Counted from the stretch's first letter, positions 1-6,770 are shown. The stretch is DNA of 9,977 nucleotides from Oscillospiraceae bacterium (GCA_016302015.1 JAEDOJ010000037.1:1-9977); one strand, 5' to 3'. Program-made: numbers and translations. Notes: generated from the letters alone by a model not told the origin.

Positions 1-362
1 CGGGTGCCCGCCACCGACCGGGACAGACAGCCTCTGGGGGTGATCCGCATACTCTCCGCCCGCATGGCTTCGGGAATGCCGGGGATGTCCCGGTCAAGAA
101 TTTCCCGGGTGGCTTCCGGGGTGACATCCCGCTGAGAGAAGCCGGTGCCGCCGGTGGTCAGCACCAACTGTACCCCCAGAACATCGGCGCAGTATTTCAA
201 TTCTCTTTGAATCTCATCCCATTCGTCGGGAACCATGGCCCGGTGACGAATTTCCCACCCGTCCGCCTCCAGCATGGCGCAGAGGGCGGGGCCGCTGGTG
301 TCGATCCGCTCGCCCCGAACGCCCTTGTCGCTGATGGTAATCACTGCCGCAGTATCCTTCAT
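1..362 (-). CDS. mogA: MogA/MoaB-family molybdopterin adenylyltransferase, 3' part cut off
   Basis: The first 120 codons of a MogA/MoaB-type protein are visible; the gene runs off the left edge, whereas the family is usually about 160-180 residues. In this family MogA adenylylates molybdopterin with ATP before molybdenum insertion in the cytoplasm. The N-terminus has the family strand (AAVITISDKG, about residues 4-13), then the diagnostic TTGGTGFSQRDVTPEAT at residues 69-85, including the GGTG loop and the D of RDVTPEAT. The ATG at 360-362 overlaps the moaC stop as ATGA, and a GGGAGG ribosome binding site lies at 370-375 inside moaC, so translational coupling is likely. Family and motif are clear. 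Whether it is a true MogA or a MoaB paralogue cannot be settled from the visible part. Confidence 0.92.
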   Translation of the reverse strand, partial: MKDTAAVITISDKGVRGERIDTSGPALCAMLEADGWEIRHRAMVPDEWDEIQRELKYCADVLGVQLVLTTGGTGFSQRDVTPEATREILDRDIPGIPEAMRAESMRITPRGCLSRSVAGT

Positions 363-844
363 CTTGTTTCCTCCCTTGTATAATCCCCGTGGACGCCGCC
401 GGTCTTGCTGACCAGCCGCAGATCCGAAATCACCATATCCTTTTGTACCGCCTTGCACATATCGTAGACCGTCAGGGCCGCCGTGGCGGCGGCGGTGAGG
501 GCTTCCATTTCCACGCCGGTGCGCCCCTGACAGGACACCGTGGCCTGAATGTCCACACAGCAGAGTTCTTTATCCAAATGAAGAGATAGATCGATGCCGT
601 CCATCAGGATGGGGTGGCACATGGGAATCAGGGTGGAGGTGTGCTTGGCGCCCATAATGCCCCCAATCTGCGCCACCGTGAGAACGTCGCCCTTTTTCAT
701 GCCCCCGGACTGGATCAGGTTGAAGGTAGTCTGGTTTACATAAACCCGGGCGGCGGCAACGGCGGTGCGGCGGGTGGGATCTTTTTCCCCCACATTGACC
801 ATGCGGGCACGGCCTTCGTCATTAAAATGCGTAAAATCTTCCAT
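359..844 (-). CDS. moaC: Cyclic pyranopterin monophosphate synthase MoaC
   Basis: The 161-residue protein has the normal MoaC length. MoaC converts the 3',8-cyclo-GTP product of MoaA into cyclic pyranopterin monophosphate, the first stable intermediate of molybdenum cofactor synthesis. Visible signatures are MVNVGEKDPTRRTAVA near residues 15-30, GGIMGAKHTSTLIPMCHP at 61-78, GRTGVEMEALTA at 107-118 and the active-site stretch YDMCKAVQKDM at 127-137 with Asp128 and Lys131. A GGAGG lies just upstream of the ATG. The gene starts 1 nt after the moaA stop and its stop overlaps the downstream mogA-like start, so moaA, moaC and mogA form a tight cassette. No missing motif or frame problem is seen. 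Confidence 0.97.
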   Translation of the reverse strand: MEDFTHFNDEGRARMVNVGEKDPTRRTAVAAARVYVNQTTFNLIQSGGMKKGDVLTVAQIGGIMGAKHTSTLIPMCHPILMDGIDLSLHLDKELCCVDIQATVSCQGRTGVEMEALTAAATAALTVYDMCKAVQKDMVISDLRLVSKTGGVHGDYTREETR

Positions 845-845
845 G

Positions 846-1799
846 TCAGCCTCCGATTTGATTCATGGTTCTGCCTGCGGGACTGCGTTCCTCAGCGGTC
901 AGGACGCCGTGACAAGCGGGTTTCGCCAAAATTGCGGCCTTCATCGCCTCCCGCATCCCGGCAAAATCCAGACCCTTGATGGGATATTCCCCGGGAGAGT
1001 GGAGACAGGGCTTCAGCTTGCCGTCGGCAGTCAGGCGCAGACGGTTACAGGAACCGCAGAAATGGCTGCTCAGGGGGCTGATCAGACCGATGCATCCCTG
1101 CCCCTCCGGCAGACGGTACAGCTTCGCAACGCCGCCGTCAGAGGGCTGGGGAACCAGCTCCGGCAGAGCCTCCAAAACGGCGGAGCAGGGCAGCATGGCC
1201 TCCTGACCGAACTCCCGGCTGCCCTCCATGGGCATGAATTCAATAAAGCGCACGTCCACGGGATATTGCTCCGTCAGTCGTGCCAGCGCCGGGATCTCCT
1301 CCTCGTTAAAACCGCCGATCAAAACCGCATTGATTTTAAGTTTCTCAAAGCCTGCCTTCAGCGCAGCCTCCAGGCCCTTCAGCGCCTGCTCCAAGGTGCC
1401 CAGACGGGTGATATGGGCATATTTTTCGGGATTTAAGGTGTCCAGACTGAAATTGATCCGCCGAACCCCGGCCTCCCGCAGCTCCCGCGCAAGGTCAGGC
1501 AGGAGAATGCCGTTGGTGGTCAGGCAGACCTCCTCGATGCCCTCCACCGCCGCCACACGGCGGCAGATGGAGCGGATGTTTCGTTTTACCAGCGGCTCTC
1601 CCCCGGTGATCCGCACCTTCCGAATGCCCAGAGAGGCGGCGGCCTCTACCGCCCGCACCATTTCCTCCTCGCTGAGCATTTCCTGATGCGACCGCTTGCA
1701 AACACCTTCCTCCGGCATACAGTAACGGCAGCGAAGATTGCACAGCTCCGTTACAGACAGGCGCAAATATGTAATTTCTCTGCCGAAACTGTCTAACAT
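846..1799 (-). CDS. moaA: GTP 3',8-cyclase MoaA (radical SAM)
   Basis: The 317-residue protein is full length for MoaA. It uses S-adenosylmethionine and two 4Fe-4S clusters to convert GTP to 3',8-cyclo-7,8-dihydro-GTP, the first step of molybdenum cofactor synthesis. The radical-SAM cluster motif is CNLRCRYC (Cys20, Cys24, Cys27), followed by TGGEPL at 65-70. The C-terminal cluster that binds GTP is shown by FCGSCNRLRL (Cys248, Cys251) and Cys265, with the arginine-containing NRLRL segment. The protein ends in Gly-Gly (316-317), the conserved MoaA tail needed for catalysis. It begins 1 nt after the stop of the MoeA-like gene and has a GAAGG-type ribosome binding site about 8 nt before the ATG. 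Confidence 0.98.
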   Translation of the reverse strand: MLDSFGREITYLRLSVTELCNLRCRYCMPEEGVCKRSHQEMLSEEEMVRAVEAAASLGIRKVRITGGEPLVKRNIRSICRRVAAVEGIEEVCLTTNGILLPDLARELREAGVRRINFSLDTLNPEKYAHITRLGTLEQALKGLEAALKAGFEKLKINAVLIGGFNEEEIPALARLTEQYPVDVRFIEFMPMEGSREFGQEAMLPCSAVLEALPELVPQPSDGGVAKLYRLPEGQGCIGLISPLSSHFCGSCNRLRLTADGKLKPCLHSPGEYPIKGLDFAGMREAMKAAILAKPACHGVLTAEERSPAGRTMNQIGG

Positions 1800-1800
1800 C

Positions 1801-2817
1801 TCAATACCTTCCGAAGGAACAATTGGGGAAGTGGCAGGTCTTGCACAGCTGGCACAGGCCGCCGTCCCCCAGACGGATCAAATCCTCTTTGGTCAGCCGG
1901 TCTCCGGCGAAAATCTGAGGCAGGAGTACGTCAAAAATCGTGGTGGGCAGACTGATGGCGGCGCCGGGAACGCCCAGAATCGCCACCTCGCCCAGATAGG
2001 CCACCAGGGTCATGTTTCCCGGCTGGGAGGGAACCCCGTGTGTGACGATTTCCGCCCCCAACTGACGGATGGCGGTGGGGGTGAGATCATCCGGGTCCAC
2101 GGACATTCCGCCGGTGAAGATCAGGAAGTCCGCGCCCTGACACAGATAGCCCTCCGCGGCGGCGGTGATCATGTCCAGATCGTCATCGCAAATGGTTACG
2201 CCTAAAATCTCTCCGGGGTAACGGGTCATTTTTGCCCGAACCACCGGCTCAAACTTATCCTGAATCCGCCCGGAATAGACCTCGGAGCCGGTGATGATCA
2301 CACCGATCTTCCGGTTCTGATAGGGACGCAGCTCCAGGAGCCGGGTCTGACCGCACAGAGCCTCCGCCTCAAGAATCTGGCTTTCCTGGGTGACCAGGGG
2401 GACAATCCGCATGGAGGCCAGCCTCGCTCCCGCTTCCACGGGGAAGTGATCCGGCAAAGTCGTGATGGTAATGTCGCCGATGGAGTTGATTTTGGTCAGC
2501 AGGTCGGTGTTGACCCGGAACATTCCCCGCCGATCCGCCATGAGCAGAACCTTCCCCTCCGAGGGGTCGGTGTAGTGAGCGCCCTCCACGGGAGCCATGG
2601 CGGCCAGACGCAGAGCGCAGTCCTCTTCATGAAGCTCGCCTGCGTTGTCCTCCCAGATAAAAACGGTGCGCTTGCCCAGATCCAGCAGCTTGGGGACATC
2701 CTCCTCGGTGATCACATGGCCACGGCGAAAGGCCGCGCCCTTAAATCCGTCCCGCATGGCGGTGATGTCGTGGCAGAGGGTCATGCCCACCGCCTGTTCA
2801 ACAGCAATTTTTTTCAT
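1801..2817 (-). CDS. MoeA-like molybdopterin-binding protein with Cys-rich C-terminus
   Basis: The protein has 338 residues. The central part (about 168-300) is a MoaB/MogA/MoeA-type molybdopterin-binding fold: GVIITGSEVYSGR at 172-184, FTGGMSVDPDD at 234-244 and GVPGAA at 282-287, the last resembling the PGNP/PGAA loop of MoeA. The first ~165 residues do not look like the usual MoeA dimerisation region, and the protein is shorter than standard MoeA (about 400). The C-terminus carries Cys322, Cys325, Cys328 and Cys333 (C-X2-C-X2-C-X4-C), which could bind zinc or an Fe-S cluster. Its place between modC and moaA suggests a role in metal insertion or Moco handling. The start overlaps the modC 3' end by 20 nt and has GAGAGG about 8 nt upstream. 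The fold assignment is firm, the exact function inferred. Confidence 0.85.
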   Translation of the reverse strand: MKKIAVEQAVGMTLCHDITAMRDGFKGAAFRRGHVITEEDVPKLLDLGKRTVFIWEDNAGELHEEDCALRLAAMAPVEGAHYTDPSEGKVLLMADRRGMFRVNTDLLTKINSIGDITITTLPDHFPVEAGARLASMRIVPLVTQESQILEAEALCGQTRLLELRPYQNRKIGVIITGSEVYSGRIQDKFEPVVRAKMTRYPGEILGVTICDDDLDMITAAAEGYLCQGADFLIFTGGMSVDPDDLTPTAIRQLGAEIVTHGVPSQPGNMTLVAYLGEVAILGVPGAAISLPTTIFDVLLPQIFAGDRLTKEDLIRLGDGGLCQLCKTCHFPNCSFGRY

Positions 2818-3862
2818 GGTCTGAACCTCTCAACAGTAGAATTTCTTCCGGGGGCAGGGACAGAGCGACGGTGCTTCCCCGGTGCGCGAGCCAGGTTTCC
2901 TTCTCCGTTTCCCACGCCAGACCGGGGACGTCCATGCCCTCCGGTTTCAGGAAGATGGTAAAGGAGAAGGGATTTTCCAATTCCCGGAGAACCTGAAAGC
3001 GGTGGAAATTTTCCCCCGGCGTCAGGGAAAGATGATGCATCCGCAGACCGGCATAGGCGCGATCCCCGATGTCCTGCGCGCAGGTCAGCTCCAGGCCCCA
3101 GTCGGCGGCGTAGAACCGATGCTCTCCCAGCTTTTTGATGGGAGAAATATTTTTACAGCCGGTGAGAATGGCGGCATTTTTGGTTTCCGGCTGGGCAAAA
3201 ACAGCCTTTTTCTCCCCAAAAACGTCAATTTTCCCCTGCCCCATCACGGCGACCTTGTCCGACAGACGGTAGACCTCGTCCCGGTCGTGGGAGACCAGCA
3301 GGACGGTTTTGTGAAACTGCCGCAGCACCTCCTGCACCTCCCGCTCCAGACGGAAGCGCAGGTGACTGTCCAGAGCGGAAAAAGGCTCGTCCAGCAGAAG
3401 AATGTTGGGGCAGGACACCAACAGGCGAGCCAGCGCCACTCGCTGCTGCTGACCGCCGGAGAGCTGGTGGGGATAGTGCTTCAGATACCCCTCCAGACCG
3501 AAGCTGTGGATCAGCTCTCCCAGCATGGCCTCCCGTTTGGCGGCGTCCGCCTCCCGTTTGGCTCCGGCACGGATATTCTGCACCACCGTCATGTTGGGAA
3601 ACAAAGCGTAGTTCTGGAACATCAGTCCCGTCCGCCGCTTCTGGGGAGACAAATTTATTTTTTTCTCGGAATCGAAGAGGGGGACGCCGTCCACAAGGAT
3701 CACGCCCCTGTCCGGCTTCTCGATTCCGGCGATGCATTTCAGGGTCATGCTTTTTCCGCAGCCGGAGGCGCCCAGCAGGGAAATAATCTCATTTTCTCCG
3801 GAAAATTTCACCTTCAGGTGGAAATCTCCCAGCTTTTTTTCAATATCCACAGAAACAGACAT
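2798..3862 (-). CDS. modC: Molybdate ABC transporter ATP-binding protein ModC
   Basis: This 354-residue ABC ATPase energises molybdate import with ModB and ModA. Walker A is GASGCGKS (31-38), the Q-loop Gln is 83, the ABC signature is LSGGQQQR (134-141), Walker B is ILLLDEP (154-160, Glu159), the D-loop is SALD (162-165) and the switch His is 192. About 120 further residues after position 235 form a divergent C-terminal regulatory region in the place of the Mop/TOBE domain of ModC; I see no clear Mop consensus in it. The length matches ModC. The assignment to molybdate comes mainly from neighbouring modA, modB and Moco genes; tungstate cannot be excluded. The start is 1 nt after the modB stop, with GGGAGG about 9 nt upstream. 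The 3' end overlaps the next gene. Confidence 0.93.
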   Translation of the reverse strand: MSVSVDIEKKLGDFHLKVKFSGENEIISLLGASGCGKSMTLKCIAGIEKPDRGVILVDGVPLFDSEKKINLSPQKRRTGLMFQNYALFPNMTVVQNIRAGAKREADAAKREAMLGELIHSFGLEGYLKHYPHQLSGGQQQRVALARLLVSCPNILLLDEPFSALDSHLRFRLEREVQEVLRQFHKTVLLVSHDRDEVYRLSDKVAVMGQGKIDVFGEKKAVFAQPETKNAAILTGCKNISPIKKLGEHRFYAADWGLELTCAQDIGDRAYAGLRMHHLSLTPGENFHRFQVLRELENPFSFTIFLKPEGMDVPGLAWETEKETWLAHRGSTVALSLPPEEILLLRGSDHEKNCC

Positions 3863-3863
3863 C

Positions 3864-4532
3864 CTACCGGCCTCCCTTCTCCGGTCTCTTTTCCAGCAGA
3901 TTCACGGCCAGAAGCACCCCGAAGGAGATGGCCAGATTCACCAGCACCCACCGCAGAGCGAGACCGTCCTCGTTGGTGCGCCAGAGCTGGTAGACGGTGG
4001 TGGAGATGGTGGCTGTCCGGCCGGGGGTATAACCGGCGATCATGCTGGTGGCGCCGTATTCGCCCAGGGCTCTGGCAAAGGCCAGCACCGTTCCCGCAAT
4101 GATGCCCTGACGGCAGCAGGGAATGCGGATGCGCCAGAAAATATAGGAATTGGAAAGACCGATGGATTTTGCGGAGTAGGCCAGACTTTCATCAAAGCTC
4201 TCGAAGGCGCCTCTGGCGGTGCGGTACATCAGGGGGAAGATCACCACCACCGTGGCGAAAATGGCGGACCACCAGGTCATGGTCAGCTTGACGCCGAAGA
4301 CCGCAAGAAACCAGGAGCCGATCAGCCGCTTCGGCCCCAAAATCCGCAGGAGGAGATAGCCGGTGACCGTGGGCGGCAGCACCAGAGGCAGGGTCAGGAT
4401 CACATCCATGGCGCCCTTGAGCCATTTGGGCGCTTTCGCTATATAATATGCGGCAAAAATCCCGGCAAAAAAGATGAAAACCGTGCTGATTCCCGCAATC
4501 CGCAGGGAATTCCATAAGGGAAAAAGATCCAT
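3864..4532 (-). CDS. modB: Molybdate ABC transporter permease ModB
   Basis: The 222-residue integral membrane protein has about five hydrophobic segments (near 10-32, 43-63, 78-102, 143-162 and 193-213), the usual size and topology of ModB. It forms the channel for molybdate and docks to ModC through the EAA loop, visible as YSAKSIGLSNSYIFWRIRIP at 119-138 with the conserved Gly125. The segment ARALGEYGATSMIAG (153-167) is characteristic of ModB-type permeases. An AGAGGA ribosome binding site precedes the ATG. It follows modA by 58 nt containing a hairpin and is fused in transcription to modC. Some ambiguity with tungstate permeases (TupB-like) remains, but the ALGEYGA motif favours ModB. Confidence 0.95.
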   Translation of the reverse strand: MDLFPLWNSLRIAGISTVFIFFAGIFAAYYIAKAPKWLKGAMDVILTLPLVLPPTVTGYLLLRILGPKRLIGSWFLAVFGVKLTMTWWSAIFATVVVIFPLMYRTARGAFESFDESLAYSAKSIGLSNSYIFWRIRIPCCRQGIIAGTVLAFARALGEYGATSMIAGYTPGRTATISTTVYQLWRTNEDGLALRWVLVNLAISFGVLLAVNLLEKRPEKGGR

Positions 4533-4555
4533 AAAGTTGTCCTCTGTTCAGAAAA

Positions 4556-4578
4556 CGTGGGGATGTCCCATCCCCACG
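4556..4578 (-). terminator. Hairpin between modA and modB, partial attenuator or mRNA stabiliser
   Basis: A perfect 10-bp inverted repeat (CGTGGGGATG and its complement) with a 3-nt loop fills the modA-modB gap. On the minus strand it is followed by TTTTCTG, a short U run. It lies 12 nt after the modA stop and before the modB ribosome binding site. In binding-protein-dependent transporters such intercistronic hairpins often let the binding protein be made in excess over the membrane parts. The weak U tract suggests partial termination or 3'-end protection rather than a full stop. Confidence 0.7.
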
Positions 4579-4590
4579 CTTCAAATCGAA

Positions 4591-5475
4591 TTATCCAAGA
4601 GGCGTGAAGCCTACGCCCGCAAAGACAGCGTCTGCGGCTTCGGAGGTCAGGAAGGCAAGGAAGTCCTCCGCAGCCTCCACATTTTTGGAAACGTTCAGAA
4701 TGGCGGCGGGGTAGATGACCTGTCCGCACATTTCCGCCGTGGCGGTGTCCACCACGGTCAGACCGGCGGAGAAGGCGTCGGTCTGGTAGATGATGCCGCA
4801 GTCCACCGCTCCTTCGGCCACCTGGGTGGTGACCTCCTTCACGTTGGAGCCGTAGGTCAGGCAGTCGGTCAGCTCCTCCTCCGCAAGGCCGAAGCAGGCG
4901 AGAATTTTCTGGGTGTACTGTCCCACGGGCACGTCGGAGTTGCCCATGGCCAGCAGAAGGGTTCCGGCTTCCAGACCCGCCTTCAGATCCTCATAGGACT
5001 GAATGTTGGCGGGATTGTCCTGGGGAACCGCAAGGGCTACCTTGTTTTCCAGAATGTTGAAGCGGCTGCCCTCCAGGACAAAGTCCAGACCGTCGGTGTT
5101 GACCTCCGGGTCTGCGGTGATGTCCAACTGGTTCATCTGCTTCTGACCGGCGGAAATGAAGATGTCGCAGTCCGCGCCCTCTTCGATCTGGGTTTTCAAG
5201 GTGCCGGAGGAGTCAAAGTTGAATACGATGGTGACATTGGGATGGTCTGCCATGTAGGCGTTGCCCAGCTCCGTCAGGGTTTCCGTCATGGAAGCGGCGG
5301 CGAAGACAATCAGCTCCACAGGCGCTTCCGTTGCCTCGGTTTCCGTGGGAGCGGTGGTCTCCGGAGCGTTCCGGGTGGCGACCGGGGTGGTTTCGTCCTG
5401 CTGGTCGGAGGCGCAGCCCACAAAGAGACAGGCCATCAGGCTCAGGACAAGGAACAGTGCGGTAAGTCTTTTCAT
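4591..5475 (-). CDS. modA: Molybdate-binding lipoprotein ModA
   Basis: The 294-residue periplasmic-type binding protein is anchored as a lipoprotein. A basic/hydrophobic signal (1-20) ends in the lipobox LFVG-Cys21, followed by a Thr/Glu/Pro-rich linker to about residue 52. The mature ModA fold starts at ELIVFAAASMTETLTEL (54-70), where Ser62 lies in the usual oxyanion loop. It continues with NFDSSGTL (86-93), CDIFISAG (103-110), the hinge motif GNSDVPVGQY (178-187) and GIIYQTDA (227-234, Tyr230). These are classic molybdate/tungstate ligand regions. It is the first gene of the operon, preceded by GGAGGAA (5484-5490) and a structured leader. The substrate could be molybdate or tungstate, which the sequence alone does not separate. 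Confidence 0.95.
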   Translation of the reverse strand: MKRLTALFLVLSLMACLFVGCASDQQDETTPVATRNAPETTAPTETEATEAPVELIVFAAASMTETLTELGNAYMADHPNVTIVFNFDSSGTLKTQIEEGADCDIFISAGQKQMNQLDITADPEVNTDGLDFVLEGSRFNILENKVALAVPQDNPANIQSYEDLKAGLEAGTLLLAMGNSDVPVGQYTQKILACFGLAEEELTDCLTYGSNVKEVTTQVAEGAVDCGIIYQTDAFSAGLTVVDTATAEMCGQVIYPAAILNVSKNVEAAEDFLAFLTSEAADAVFAGVGFTPLG

Positions 5476-5681
5476 TTTTTCGTTTCCTCCAAAAAAATAA
5501 TCCGTCTTCTTGATAAGACGGACGACAAAACCAGCCTACCCGCCCATGGGGATAGACCTGCACTGTATTCCGCCTCCTTTTCAAACACGGAAGGCCATTT
5601 CGTTTCCAAAATAACCCTTTGTTCCCGAGGGAACCGGCCCAAGCTCCATGACTTGCGTTTTAGGAAAGAGGGCTCGAAGAC
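5476..5681 (-). promoter_or_regulatory. Structured 5' leader of the mod-moa operon, candidate riboswitch
   Basis: About 205 nt separate the predicted transcription start from modA, far more than a plain ribosome binding site needs. The leader contains a GTTCC-CTCG-GGAAC hairpin (5621-5634), a longer hairpin with arms at 5550-5557 and 5534-5541 (GTCTATCC with GGGTAGGC, two G-U pairs), and a terminator hairpin directly before the modA ribosome binding site. Moco-responsive RNA elements (Rfam Moco motif) are known upstream of molybdate transport and Moco synthesis genes. I could not match that consensus by eye, so the leader may be a divergent Moco/Wco element or another RNA. Confidence 0.5.
5491..5521 (-). 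terminator. Intrinsic terminator/attenuator upstream of modA
   Basis: On the minus strand a perfect 7-bp stem (CCGTCTT with AAGACGG, positions 5515-5521 and 5502-5508) with a 6-nt loop is followed at once by TTATTTTTTT (5491-5500). The modA Shine-Dalgarno begins on the next base. A terminator here, inside the leader and before the first gene of an operon, implies conditional readthrough. The 3' arm sequence GAAGAC is also complementary to GTCTTC at the very start of the transcript (5676-5681), and ACGGA to TCCGT further in the leader, so alternative pairings exist. Confidence 0.72.
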
Positions 5682-5687
5682 ACTTAC

Positions 5688-5717
5688 ATTATAAAATATA
5701 TTCAGGAGGTAAGTCAA
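5688..5717 (-). promoter_or_regulatory. Sigma-A-type promoter of the mod-moa operon
   Basis: On the minus strand TTGACT (-35, 5712-5717) and TATAAT (-10, 5688-5693) are separated by 18 nt. Transcription would start near 5681. No terminator is visible between the upstream ECF gene and this promoter; only an A/T-only inverted repeat lies there. Readthrough from the ECF gene into the operon is therefore possible. Confidence 0.8.
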
Positions 5718-5754
5718 GCATTATTTTTTCAAAAATATAACGAAACAGACCGGG

Positions 5755-6306
5755 TCAAGGGTCGCCGGGATAGCGGGCGGGGATCAGCCCGGCCTTCATC
5801 AGGGCAAAGACGATGGGGGGAAGCACCGCAAGCTGTAACAGGATGCCGGGGAGGGACTTTACCACATAGCCGCTGACCCAGAGGCCAAGGCTATAGCCTC
5901 TGGCGTGGGAGAGATAAAACAGGGCTTTCGCCAGACCCCCCGCAATACGGCCTGCGGCCATGGCGGGAATCAGCGCCAGATAGAGGTCGGCAAGGGTGAA
6001 CCGGGTGCGGATCGCCTGCAGGAGCAAGCCGGTGACCAGACCGTAAAGACTCAGCTCCGGAACCATGGAAATCAGGTCTGTCGGGGAGGGCATCCCGGAC
6101 AGGACGCAGGAGAGCACCGGCCCGGCGATGCCGCAGAAGAGGCCGTAGCCCCAGCCGCAGACCATGCCGCACAGGAGGACGGGGATATGTATGGGAAGGA
6201 AAAGCTCTCCGGCGCCGAAGGCATGGAAGCCCAAAGGCAGGACATAGCACAGGGCGATACACAGGGCGCAGATGGAGGAGCGCTTCACGGAAGACATCGT
6301 TTTCAC
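5755..6306 (-). CDS. ECF transporter S (substrate-binding) component, substrate unknown
   Basis: The 183-residue protein is strongly hydrophobic with five or six membrane segments and short loops, the size and look of ECF-transporter S components, which bind a vitamin or metal and work with a shared EcfA-EcfA'-EcfT module. The stretch ELFLPIHIPVLLCGMVCG (34-51), followed by a glycine-rich turn and the loop SGMPSPTDLISMVPELSLYG (70-89), resembles one branch of this superfamily. No EcfA or EcfT genes are adjacent, so it would be a group II type using a module encoded elsewhere. The start is GTG at 6304-6306, chosen because GAGGTGG lies 4 nt upstream; an ATG at 6295-6297 is the alternative. Its substrate cannot be read from the sequence, though the position before the molybdenum operon is suggestive. 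Confidence 0.75.
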   Translation of the reverse strand: MKTMSSVKRSSICALCIALCYVLPLGFHAFGAGELFLPIHIPVLLCGMVCGWGYGLFCGIAGPVLSCVLSGMPSPTDLISMVPELSLYGLVTGLLLQAIRTRFTLADLYLALIPAMAAGRIAGGLAKALFYLSHARGYSLGLWVSGYVVKSLPGILLQLAVLPPIVFALMKAGLIPARYPGDP

Positions 6307-6327
6307 AACACCACCTCATTATACAAT

Positions 6328-6356
6328 ATAGTACAAGAAAACACAAGGGCGGTCAA
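6328..6356 (-). promoter_or_regulatory. Promoter of the ECF S-component gene
   Basis: On the minus strand TTGACC (-35, 6351-6356) and TACTAT (-10, 6328-6333) are 17 nt apart, ending about 22 nt before the GTG start. A perfect CCCCCGGGGG palindrome (6358-6367) sits just upstream of the -35 box and could be an operator, though this is only a position-based guess. Confidence 0.6.
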
Positions 6357-6372
6357 GCCCCCGGGGGAAAAT

Positions 6373-6422
6373 TGATGCACTCCCCACAGAGCCGAAAAAA
6401 ATCGAGACTGTACTATGCATCA
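6373..6422 (-). other. Inverted repeat downstream of the XRE gene, possible weak terminator
   Basis: TGATGCA (6373-6379) and TGCATCA (6416-6422) form a 7-bp outer stem just after the XRE stop codon, with ACAG/CTGT as a possible inner pairing. On the minus strand it is followed by ATTTTCCC, a poor U tract. It may end the XRE transcript before the ECF promoter, but the fold is open and not a classic terminator. Confidence 0.3.
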
Positions 6423-6425
6423 GGG

Positions 6426-6770
6426 TCAGTCTTTTTGCGTTAGTGTAACAGCCCGGATATAATTTTCAATAATCTCGCACAGGATTGTAAACTGCTCCTG
6501 TGACAAGCATCTGCATTTCTCTGACACAGGGGCAAAATCATTGCCCGGAGTTGATCCGAAAAGAATCTGGTCGCTGGACACACCCAAGGCAAGACAGATT
6601 TTCTTCAATGTGGAAATGGAAACACCGACAACACCCCGCTCCAAATCCGAAACATACTGCGGTGATACTTCGATGCGTTCTGCCAGGCTTTCCTGTGTCA
6701 TTTTCGCCCGCTCCCGTGCAGCTTTTATTTGCTCACCAATTTGAATGTTGATTTCTTTTTTCGCACGCAT
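6426..6770 (-). CDS. XRE-family helix-turn-helix transcriptional regulator
   Basis: With the chosen ATG the protein has 114 residues. A lambda-repressor-like HTH_3 domain covers about residues 10-70: IGEQIKAARERAKMTQESLA (11-30), the recognition segment SPQYVSDLERG (36-46) and SISTLKKICLALGVSSDQIL (51-70). A short tail with a Cys-x-Cys (86, 88) and helix-forming residues follows. The start at 6768-6770 is chosen because GGTGG lies 6 nt upstream; a longer reading from TTG at 6816-6818 has no ribosome binding site. The gene is clearly lower in GC (mid-40s percent by eye) than the flanking Moco and citrate synthase genes, and this type of small repressor is common on integrative elements. It does not resemble the molybdate regulator ModE. 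Its target is unknown, with the divergent promoter at 6812-6841 the obvious candidate. Confidence 0.88.
   Translation of the reverse strand: MRAKKEINIQIGEQIKAARERAKMTQESLAERIEVSPQYVSDLERGVVGVSISTLKKICLALGVSSDQILFGSTPGNDFAPVSEKCRCLSQEQFTILCEIIENYIRAVTLTQKD

Noticed and set aside
2882..4102. Plus-strand 406-codon open frame
   Set aside because: It is antisense to modC and modB, has no domain or ribosome binding site, and arises from the GC-rich codon pattern of the real genes.
4474..5694. Plus-strand 406-codon open frame across modA and its leader
   Set aside because: It is antisense to modA with low-complexity composition and no family signature; the same holds for the large plus-strand frames over moaA, the MoeA-like gene and citrate synthase (7358-8647).
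6318..6323. TATAAT on the minus strand before the ECF gene as the main -10 box
   Set aside because: Its start point would fall within the ribosome binding site; the TTGACC/TACTAT pair slightly upstream leaves a usable leader.
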